Source of the DNA: Anaerolineae bacterium
GTDB taxonomy: Bacteria; Chloroflexota; Anaerolineae; Aggregatilineales; J027
Assembly (NCBI GenBank): GCA_021463865.1
Contig: JAJTXY010000010.1
Span: 62,001-126,000, forward strand
Direction: 5' to 3'
Length of the DNA stretch: 64,000 nt
The translations under genes were made by a program, and so were the position numbers. Within the stretch, counting starts at the first letter, position 1, and each line of letters begins with the position of its first letter. This document shows, piece after piece, positions 56,966-64,000 of this stretch. The notes under the pieces were generated by a model. That model was not told the origin of the DNA. It ran no database searches and saw only the letters and a list, made by a program, of their open reading frames with translations.

Positions 56966-59587
56966 ATGGCAAGAAAATTTTTTGCGGCATTTTTGGTGAT
57001 AGCACTACTCATCACCGGATTTACCGCTGCAAGCATTACCAATGACCCAACACCCGCCTTCGCGCAATCCACCGACACGGTGTTACTGCGTTTTGTTCAC
57101 GCTTTGCCAGATGGCGAGGCGGTAGATATTTATGTCAACGACGGGTTAGTTGTCCCAGCTTTAGCCTATGGACAAGCCACCCCTCATCTTGCTTTCCCAG
57201 TGGGTGACTATACATTGGCCCTTCGTCCGGCTGGCTCGGATGTAGCGGAAGACGCCATTTTAAGTCAATCATTTAGTCTGGCCGCCAGCCGCACCGGGTA
57301 TCGCCAAAACACCGCCGTTATCCAAGCGGATGAGGGTGGTAATCCGGCACTGGCCCTCTATTTCGATGATCTTGACCCGGCCACGCTTGGCTTTGCACGA
57401 ATGCACCTCATTCATGCGGTAGCAGGCGTCGCCCCGATTGATTTGCAGCGTACCGATGGCGCACCCATTTTGCAAGGTGTCACCTTCAATCAGGTGTCCG
57501 GTTCGGTCAATTTGCCTGTTGGCAACTATGATCTGGTCGTCACCGCCACTGGCGATACACCCGAAAACGCGCTACTGGCTGTCGGCAATATTGAGGTGAA
57601 CACCAATTTGCTCTATACGGTGATTGTCATTGGGACGGCTTCTGGTGATCCTGCGCCAACCGCACTGGTACTCACCACTCCGTTCTTCAGCAACCCTGCC
57701 CAAGACGAAATCCTCGTCAGCATCGCACACGGCAGTGGGGATGCCCCCGCCGTTGATGTATACGCCAACGATACACCTATCTTAGTCGGCTTGGAACCGG
57801 GAGATGTCACACCCCATATTCCAATGCCTGTGGGTACAGTCAAATTGTCGCTACGTGAAGCGGGAGCACTCCCGAACAGCGCCGCCGCCTTTGAATCCGA
57901 AGTGGATTTGAGCAGCGATTCCGGTGCAGCCACCATTGTCGCGTTGGGTTCGCTGACGGATGGCACATTCAATTTCTCGCTGTTCACAGATGAGATTGCC
58001 GATTTGGACAGTGCCACCGCGCGTATCCATGTCATCAACACCATCACAACTGGCCCCGCCAATCTAGAATTGAGCGACGGCACAGCGTTGGCAAGTGCCC
58101 TTGCACCATTCGCCGCCTCCAACCCAGTAGATGTCCCCGCCGGTACCTATAGTGTAACCGGCAGTTTTGACGAAGAAGCAGGCCCTGTATCCATTAGTCT
58201 GCCCGACCAAACCTTCGTCGGTGGCACTCATTACACCCTGCTTGTGTTTTCCGCCGCGACCCCCGGATTAGGTCTTGCGTATACCCCCATAAACACGGCC
58301 TCCAATAGCTTCACGGGTGCGGCTGCTCCAGAAGTGGTGGCAGCAGCGACTGAAGAACCTGTCGAGGCGACACCTGTCACAACCGAAGCAACGCCCGTCG
58401 CCGTTGTTACCACCCCGCCGCCTCTCACACCGATTGCTACAACGCCCATTGCGGTTACTCCTCCACCTGTGGTCTCTGCGCCACCTGCGACCCAAGCCTT
58501 TACCGGGGTAGTCAATTTGGATTCGGGTGTTAATCTGCAATGCCGTGAATATCCCACCTCCGCTGCCTTCTCGCTCGGTCTGGTGCCCAATGGCTCAACG
58601 ATGATTTTGCAAGGCTTTGCTGGCCCGATTGATCCGGAAGATGGACAACCCAACACGCCGCTGGAACCCGGCGCATTTGATAACCCCGAACTAGCTCAAG
58701 ATTTCAACGAGATTTGGTTGAACGCGGATTGGGCTGCACCACAAGGGGGCACAATTCGCTGCTGGGTGCGTGCCGATTTCTTGCAGATCACCTATAAGGG
58801 CCGTAATATCAATGATATTGGCAAGTTCTTTGAACTGGTCGAACTCGGCGAGATTGACGCTGTGCCTTCCAACTATCCCGGTGGTGCGGTAGATGATTCT
58901 GCCGTTGTTGTGCCGCCGTCGGAAACCGCACCGCAACTACCTACCGCCACAGTTAATCTGAATTCAGGTGTCAATCTGCAACTGCGCCGCACCCCTTCCA
59001 TTCAAGCCGAATCGCTGGCACTAATTCCCGGTGGCACTGATCTGAGCGTGTTGTCCCGCACCGAAATCACCCCCGGCACAGAAATTGGCGCACCCCAATC
59101 CCCCGATTGGTATTTTGTCCAGTTCGCTACACCGGATGGGTCAGCCCTGATTACCGGGTGGGTCTCTGCCGATTTTGTGATTTTGACCTTCAATGGTCGC
59201 GCCATCACCGCCGAAGATGTTCCGCTGGCCGAAGACCCCCTACCCGTCGGTGAAATCTTGGCTGGCACCGGCTCACCTGCTATCGCAGTACCCACCGAAG
59301 CGCCCATTGTTGGTCTTGTTTCCATACCCGGAGACGGCAATCTGAATCTGCGAGATCGGCCTAGCACCGACGGCATCCTCGTCACCCCCATCCCCTCCGG
59401 CTCGACAGTGATCGTTTTGGGGCGCAATGGCGATGGCACATGGCTGAATGTCCGCTATGAAATCGCGGGTCAAGGTGCTTCAACAGGTTGGGTCGCCACC
59501 GAATTTGTGACTGTGACACGTAGCGGTTCGGCCTTCCCGATCAATACTCTGTTGATTACCAGCGGTGAAGCCGACTCGATGAACTAA
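56966..59587 (+). CDS. Secreted surface protein with four DUF4397 and three SH3-like repeats
   Basis: 873 residues. A signal peptide (about 1-33, ending AFA-Q) precedes four DUF4397-type beta repeats: LLRFVHALPDGEAVDIY (about 40-130), ARMHLIHAVAGVAPIDL, ILVSIAHGSGDAPAVDVY and ARIHVINTITTGPANLEL (to about 440). A Thr/Pro linker (about 470-515) follows, then three bacterial SH3-like repeats with VNLQ or LNLRDRPS. DUF4397 and SH3b domains often bind cell wall or sugars. There is no sortase or membrane anchor, so SH3b binding to the envelope is the likely tether. The ATG at 56966 follows GAGGAG. Confidence 0.88.
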   Translation: MARKFFAAFLVIALLITGFTAASITNDPTPAFAQSTDTVLLRFVHALPDGEAVDIYVNDGLVVPALAYGQATPHLAFPVGDYTLALRPAGSDVAEDAILSQSFSLAASRTGYRQNTAVIQADEGGNPALALYFDDLDPATLGFARMHLIHAVAGVAPIDLQRTDGAPILQGVTFNQVSGSVNLPVGNYDLVVTATGDTPENALLAVGNIEVNTNLLYTVIVIGTASGDPAPTALVLTTPFFSNPAQDEILVSIAHGSGDAPAVDVYANDTPILVGLEPGDVTPHIPMPVGTVKLSLREAGALPNSAAAFESEVDLSSDSGAATIVALGSLTDGTFNFSLFTDEIADLDSATARIHVINTITTGPANLELSDGTALASALAPFAASNPVDVPAGTYSVTGSFDEEAGPVSISLPDQTFVGGTHYTLLVFSAATPGLGLAYTPINTASNSFTGAAAPEVVAAATEEPVEATPVTTEATPVAVVTTPPPLTPIATTPIAVTPPPVVSAPPATQAFTGVVNLDSGVNLQCREYPTSAAFSLGLVPNGSTMILQGFAGPIDPEDGQPNTPLEPGAFDNPELAQDFNEIWLNADWAAPQGGTIRCWVRADFLQITYKGRNINDIGKFFELVELGEIDAVPSNYPGGAVDDSAVVVPPSETAPQLPTATVNLNSGVNLQLRRTPSIQAESLALIPGGTDLSVLSRTEITPGTEIGAPQSPDWYFVQFATPDGSALITGWVSADFVILTFNGRAITAEDVPLAEDPLPVGEILAGTGSPAIAVPTEAPIVGLVSIPGDGNLNLRDRPSTDGILVTPIPSGSTVIVLGRNGDGTWLNVRYEIAGQGASTGWVATEFVTVTRSGSAFPINTLLITSGEADSMN

Positions 59588-59614
59588 TTTCTCGTATCCA
59601 ATTACGGGAATCAA

Positions 59615-59645
59615 AAAAGGGACGAATTCAACACTCGTCCCTTTT
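59615..59645. terminator. Bidirectional terminator between convergent genes
   Basis: An 11-bp perfect stem (59615-59625 with 59635-59645), flanked by A and T tracts, lies between the surface protein and DsbA-like gene stops. Confidence 0.78.
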
Positions 59646-59667
59646 AGTTTTGATAGTCAGGAATAGA

Positions 59668-60576
59668 CTATTGGCCTGCGTCGGGGCTGTTATATTGCCG
59701 TACTAGCGCGGCAACTTCGTCATAACTGCCACGTGTCGCCCGTTCTCCATTAGATGAAGTGAAAAACCGCCAATCAGCATCACTTTGCGACCCACCGGCA
59801 CGATACACCACCGTGGGGGTGCTGTTGACGCCCAGCGTATTTTGCAGTTCACTGGCAGCGGCACGAACCTGCTGTCCATAATTGGAATTGATGCAAGACC
59901 GTAGCTCGTCGGTGTCCAACCCCATATCATCCGCTAATTCAATCAACCGGCTTGTGTTAAAGGCCTCATGTCCCTCTGCTTGGGCCAAGTCGAAGAGCTG
60001 GGTATGAAATTCCCAAAAAGCGCCCTGTTTATCTGCACATACCGCCGCATCCGTCGCTTTGGCAGAAAATGCGCCCCCCACAAACGTCATGGGGTAATAC
60101 TCCAAGCGGGCCTGCCCCGTCCGCACAAAATCCTTGATAATCCGTTCCACTTCTGGGGCATATTCGGCACAGTGTGGGCAGGAAAAATCAGAGAATTCGG
60201 CAAATACAATCGGGGCACTGGGGCTGCCAATATAGGGGATACCCTCTTCCGTAACGCCACGTTCAACCCCTTCCATCACGTCCGAGGCCAGCTTCACACC
60301 AGCATCATCGCGCTTGGCTTCGTTTTGCAGATCGGCGGAGAGAGGAATCCCCGCATAAGCGCTAAAGCAACCGGTATCCTCTATCCCACACACCTTTGTC
60401 GCTTCTTTTTGTGTCAAATAAATCACCGCCACCACCGCAATAATTGTGGCAACGACGACTCCGCCAATCAATAACAACTGCTGCTGCTGTTTCTTTTGGG
60501 CCTTCTTTTTCGCCGCAATCCGTTGGGCGGTTGGTGGTTTTGGTGGCTTAGTTGTCGTTTTAGCCGGTTCTGCCAT
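59668..60576 (-). CDS. DsbA-like membrane-anchored thiol-disulfide oxidoreductase
   Basis: 302 residues: a Lys/Gln/Pro-rich cytosolic start, a transmembrane helix (about 38-58), and a DsbA-fold domain. The active site is FSDFSCPHCAEY (CPHC, about 132-139). A long helical insertion (ADDMGLDTDELR) matches BdbD/DsbA-like proteins. It probably forms disulphides in exported proteins. AAGGAG lies 8 bases before the ATG. Confidence 0.9.
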   Translation of the reverse strand: MAEPAKTTTKPPKPPTAQRIAAKKKAQKKQQQQLLLIGGVVVATIIAVVAVIYLTQKEATKVCGIEDTGCFSAYAGIPLSADLQNEAKRDDAGVKLASDVMEGVERGVTEEGIPYIGSPSAPIVFAEFSDFSCPHCAEYAPEVERIIKDFVRTGQARLEYYPMTFVGGAFSAKATDAAVCADKQGAFWEFHTQLFDLAQAEGHEAFNTSRLIELADDMGLDTDELRSCINSNYGQQVRAAASELQNTLGVNSTPTVVYRAGGSQSDADWRFFTSSNGERATRGSYDEVAALVRQYNSPDAGQ

Positions 60577-60716
60577 GAAAATTCTCCTTACGTGATTCGG
60601 TTCTTCTCATTAATTACACAACGCCTAAAAAAAGGCTCACCCATTGTCCTAGATAATGCAATGCTAGGCGAGACTAAGCATGTCACTATACCATACGGAC
60701 TCTATTCCGTTTATCC

Positions 60717-61379
60717 TTAGTCTTGTAAAGATTCTCCTACATTTATAGCAGGTTTTGTCGCTCTTAGCCCTAATTTCAGGTAGGGAATCATCCATGCCAC
60801 CTGTGTCTGATAATCCAAATAGGTTTGTCCAAAAGCCCGCTGTAGTTTTTGCTCCTCCAATAACGATCCCACTGCAAAATAGATTGTGACACCAACATAC
60901 AACCCCAACATTCCAGTGGTCATTATCGGGCTGGGCCATAACAGCAACAGACTGAAAAAATAAAGAGGATGGCGCACCAACGCATATACCCCTCCTGTTT
61001 GCAGTGGTTCTTCTGGCAAGGGCAGCGGCTTGCCATTTTGCCATGCCACATATTGACTCAGCCCCAAAAATCGCATCGTATCAATTTGCAGCAGCGATAT
61101 AACTAACCCAATCAGACCAACCGCCTGTATACCCAGCAAAACATAGCTCAGCGGGGCATCCACTCGCCAAACCGTGTCCTCCAGATTTGCACCCATCACA
61201 ATTAACACGGGCAGAAATGAAATCGTCGCCACCGCATTAAAAAACAGCCGATATAACCCTTCATAAGCCCGTTGTCCAAACGCCGCTACAAACCACGCCT
61301 TGATCCCAAACGCCGCCAGCAAACTGTGAAAGGCCCCATAGACCAATATGACCGCCAATGCCAATAAGAACTCGTCCAT
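60717..61379 (-). CDS. ICMT/NnrU-like integral membrane methyltransferase-family protein
   Basis: 220 residues with about five or six helices. The C-terminal half has GVYALVRHPLYFFSLLLLW and later EEQKLQRAFGQTYLDYQTQV, matching the isoprenylcysteine carboxyl methyltransferase/MddA-type pattern (RHPxY, then E-rich and Gly-x-x-Tyr). The N-terminal AFHSLLA resembles NnrU-type proteins. Substrate unknown; SAM-dependent methylation is inferred from fold. It is 140 bases before the DsbA-like gene on the same strand (which lies downstream). Confidence 0.78.
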   Translation of the reverse strand: MDEFLLALAVILVYGAFHSLLAAFGIKAWFVAAFGQRAYEGLYRLFFNAVATISFLPVLIVMGANLEDTVWRVDAPLSYVLLGIQAVGLIGLVISLLQIDTMRFLGLSQYVAWQNGKPLPLPEEPLQTGGVYALVRHPLYFFSLLLLWPSPIMTTGMLGLYVGVTIYFAVGSLLEEQKLQRAFGQTYLDYQTQVAWMIPYLKLGLRATKPAINVGESLQD

Positions 61380-61463
61380 ACCAACCCTCTCTTTCTTCGC
61401 TAAAGTACCTCTAACTTGCTATCATTAATGGGCGATTTTTCACCACATTAGGATGGCTAGAAG

Positions 61464-62786
61464 ATGCACATTACCGACATTATTGTTCGCAAACGTGACG
61501 GCGGCGAACTTTCTACGGAAGAAATTAACTGGTTTATTGAAAATTATACCGCCGGGAAGGTCGCTGACTATCAAGCGGCGGCCCTGTGTATGGCGATTTT
61601 TTTCAGAGGCATGACGCGGCGTGAGATCAGTGATCTTACCCTTGCGATGGCCCGCAGCGGTGACCAAATAGATTTATCAGATGTCGTGCCCTTTGCCCTC
61701 GATAAACATTCCAGCGGTGGGGTCGGCGACAAAACCTCACTGGTGGTGCTGCCGATTGTTGCGGCGTGTGGCGTCCCCGTTGCCAAGATGAGTGGACGCG
61801 GGTTGGGGCATACAGGCGGCACGATTGATAAATTAGAGGCCATTAGCGGTTTCCGCGCCGAATTTTCTAAAGAGGAGTTTAAGCGCCTTGCTCGTGAAAA
61901 TGGTCTGGTGCTGGCGGGTCAATCCGGGGAACTTGCCCCTGCTGACAAACTCCTCTATGCCTTGCGCGACGTAACTGGAACGGTGGACAGCCTACCCCTC
62001 ATCGCCAGCAGCATCATGTCAAAAAAATTGGCGGCGGGCGCAGATGCGATTGTGCTGGATGTCAAAACGGGCAAAGGCGCATTTATGGCAAACGTAGACG
62101 ACGCACGCGAATTGGCCCGCACGATGGTGGATATTGGCGTAGATGCAGGTCGCAGCATGGTCGCCCTCATTTCGGACATGAATCAACCACTCGGCAAAAT
62201 GGCAGGCTTGGCATTGGAAGTCCGAGAGGCTATCCAAACCTTGCAGGGCGAAGGGCCAGCCGATTTTACCGAGCACTGCCTTGTCGTCGCCGCCCATATG
62301 CTGCATCTTGCCCCTAACAGCGGAGTAGACACTTTTGAAGCCGCCTATGCCGCCGCCGAACACTGTCTGCACGACCAAAGCGCCTTTCGACGTTTCCGCA
62401 GCATGGTGGAAGGACAAGGTGGGGACGTGTCGCAGGTGGATGATGTCAGCCGCCTACCCGATGCCTCATTGATTGAATCGGTCACAGCCACGCATGACGG
62501 CTATTTGGCAGATTTGAGCGCCCTCGAAGTCGGCCTTGCAGTGGTGCGATTAGGCGGCGGGCGTGAGAAAAAAGGCGACCCGGTAGATTACGGTGCGGGG
62601 GTCGAGACCCATCATAAAATTGGCGATCCAGTAAAGTCTGGCGATCCTTTATTCACGATTTATGCCAACGAACCCGCCAAACTTGCCGAGGTCAAATCGC
62701 ATTTAGGTACGGTAGCCAAGTTGAGCAATTCGCCCGTTGACCCCCTACCCCTGTTTTATGATACCATCACGGGCCGACCCGCATGA
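61464..62786 (+). CDS. deoA: Pyrimidine-nucleoside (thymidine) phosphorylase
   Basis: Reversible phosphorolysis of (deoxy)uridine or thymidine for salvage. It shows the family signature SGRGLGHTGGTIDKLE, DKHSSGGVGDKTSLV, and SIMSKKLAAGADAIVLDVKTGKGAF. At 440 residues it resembles the Gram-positive Pdp type; whether the name pdp or deoA suits it cannot be settled by eye. AGGA lies 10 bases before the ATG. Its stop codon overlaps the ATG of the following flavin oxidase gene. Confidence 0.9.
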   Translation: MHITDIIVRKRDGGELSTEEINWFIENYTAGKVADYQAAALCMAIFFRGMTRREISDLTLAMARSGDQIDLSDVVPFALDKHSSGGVGDKTSLVVLPIVAACGVPVAKMSGRGLGHTGGTIDKLEAISGFRAEFSKEEFKRLARENGLVLAGQSGELAPADKLLYALRDVTGTVDSLPLIASSIMSKKLAAGADAIVLDVKTGKGAFMANVDDARELARTMVDIGVDAGRSMVALISDMNQPLGKMAGLALEVREAIQTLQGEGPADFTEHCLVVAAHMLHLAPNSGVDTFEAAYAAAEHCLHDQSAFRRFRSMVEGQGGDVSQVDDVSRLPDASLIESVTATHDGYLADLSALEVGLAVVRLGGGREKKGDPVDYGAGVETHHKIGDPVKSGDPLFTIYANEPAKLAEVKSHLGTVAKLSNSPVDPLPLFYDTITGRPA

Positions 62787-64000
62787 CTATTTACGATGCC
62801 CTCATTGTGGGTGCGGGGGCAGCAGGTCTGGCAGCAGGGCGGATATTACACGATGCCAGACGCTCGATTTTGATGCTCGAAGCACGTGATCGTATCGGCG
62901 GACGCATTCACACCGACTATGATTTCGCTGTCATCCCCATCGAATTTGGCGCGGAATTTATTCATGGCGACCATGCCGTTACGGTGGATTTGGTCAAATC
63001 GGCGGGTCTGCATACCCTACCCGTCGTGCGAATGGGTAATTTACGCTGGTCGGATGGCAAAAATCCCGCCCTACCCCTTGCCCAATTGCCCGACCCGTTG
63101 CGCCAAACACTGACCGGACTGCTGCAAGCCTATGACCAACTATCCGAAGCATGTATCACTGGCGGATTATTTGTGGGGACGTGGTTGGGCATGGGACGCA
63201 CTCATAGCGGCAGATGTCTTGTTAGCCCAAACCTGCTGCGCCAGCATTGAAACCCTTAGCTGCCACGACCTCATCCGTGAAATGAAATCTGATACGGCAG
63301 GTCATGGCGAATCGCGCATCCGTGAGGGCTATGGCAGGTTGTTAGATTGGTATCGCGCCGATTACCCCATCCACTTCAATTCGCTGGTTCAAGAAATCCA
63401 ATGGGGCGATGATGGCGTAAGGGTCATTTCCAATGGGCAGTCTTATCAAGCCCGCACCTGTATCATCACCATACCCGTCAGCCTTCTTCAAAATGGCACA
63501 ATTCGCTTTACCCCATCGCTACCTTCCGATAAACAATGGGCCATCAATGCCTTTCGTATGGAGGCCGCCACCAAATTGATTTATCGTTTCCGCGAACGCT
63601 TGTGGGATGAAAACCTGACCTTTATCGCCCATACGGGATTGACCGCGCGGTGGTGGACGCCAAGTTATGGACGCGAGGAGGACGCTGTGATCGCGTGTTA
63701 CGTCACCGCTGAACGGGCGCAAAAAATTGACGCACTGGATGAGACCACTGCACTGGATATGGGGTCACAGGAACTCAGCGCTCTACTTGACATTCCATTG
63801 AAAGAATTACAGAAGGGCGTCCTTGCTTCTAAGCGGCTGGCATGGGCGGCTGACCCACTGGCATTGGGTGGCTATGCCCATGTTCCCCCCGGCATGGCAG
63901 AATGTCGCCCTCTGTTAGCCCGACCAGAAGGCAATCAGCTATTTTTTGCGGGTGAGGCGACGGCCTACGACACTAATCCACAAACCGTACACGGCGCAAT
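62783..64000 (+). pseudogene. Flavin amine oxidase, frameshifted and cut by the window end
   Basis: From the ATG at 62783 (ATGA overlap with the phosphorylase gene) the frame encodes the FAD-binding N-terminus ALIVGAGAAGLAAG and RIGGRIHTDYDF, then runs into a stop at 63250 with nonsense residues. From about 63110-63150 the +1 frame is open to 64000 and continues the same family: LADYLWGRGWAWDAL, the substrate domain, and FFAGEATAY near the C-terminus. A single-base change near 63110-63150 explains both halves. It may be a recent inactivating mutation or a sequencing error; with no internal stops in the second part it is not an old pseudogene. Confidence 0.8.

Overview
This window looks like chromosomal core DNA from a bacterium of the phylum Chloroflexota, probably near the Anaerolineae. 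That placement is inference from gene content: a BTAD/SARP-type regulator, a Rex repressor, a baseplate-J-like membrane protein directly before ruvX, CHAT, CARDB, DUF4397 and SH3b surface proteins with Pro/Thr linkers, and orphan solute-binding proteins. Base composition is moderate and even, Shine-Dalgarno sites of the AGGAG type are common, and many neighbouring genes share ATGA or TAATG overlaps. I found no rRNA, tRNA, CRISPR array, insertion sequence or prophage.

Layout. 1-4.8 kb (minus): a CHAT protease-like membrane protein cut by the window edge, a secreted protein of unknown function, a BTAD-type regulator and a small lipoprotein. 4.8-10.1 kb (minus): Rel, then fabF-fabH. 10.3-14.3 kb (plus): a membrane protein, an SDR-family protein, a GNAT protein, proC and another membrane protein. 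14.4-16.2 kb: rex and mreB, convergent across a shared terminator. 16.4-21.0 kb (minus): atpA-atpG-atpD-atpC, the F1 half of ATP synthase without delta or F0 genes. 21.2-25.9 kb (plus): a soluble GAF histidine kinase translationally coupled to a SUV3-like RNA helicase with added zinc-binding and HTH modules. 25.9-28.0 kb (minus): a nucleotidyltransferase-like protein, a ferredoxin and superoxide dismutase, followed by an EamA exporter on plus.

29.0-33.4 kb (minus): an aspartase/fumarase-family lyase, nadD, a tandem solute-binding protein and a small unknown protein, the last three with overlapping ends. 33.6-36.5 kb (plus): a Tat-exported amidase, a GbsR-like regulator and obg. 36.5-38.8 kb (minus): a P1B-4 type metal ATPase, with a strong inverted repeat over its likely promoter. 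39-45.8 kb: a JAMM protease, a family 5 solute-binding protein, a YCII protein, tyrS-sppA and a HEAT-repeat protein. 46.0-53.0 kb (plus): alaS, GNAT, baseplate-J-like protein, ruvX and mltG. 53.0-56.8 kb: a thioredoxin-fold lipoprotein (minus), then a PfkB kinase, GNAT protein and S-adenosylhomocysteinase (plus) that plausibly form an adenosine/SAH recycling unit. 57-64 kb: a large DUF4397/SH3b surface protein, a DsbA-like protein, an ICMT-like membrane protein, a pyrimidine-nucleoside phosphorylase, and a flavin amine oxidase that needs a frameshift to read through.

Most of the window is housekeeping: stringent response, fatty acid synthesis, ATP synthesis, NAD synthesis and redox sensing, cell shape and wall, and aminoacyl-tRNA synthesis. 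The least ordinary parts are the kinase-helicase pair, the structured promoter of the ferredoxin gene, the metal-ATPase operator candidate and the extracellular proteins.
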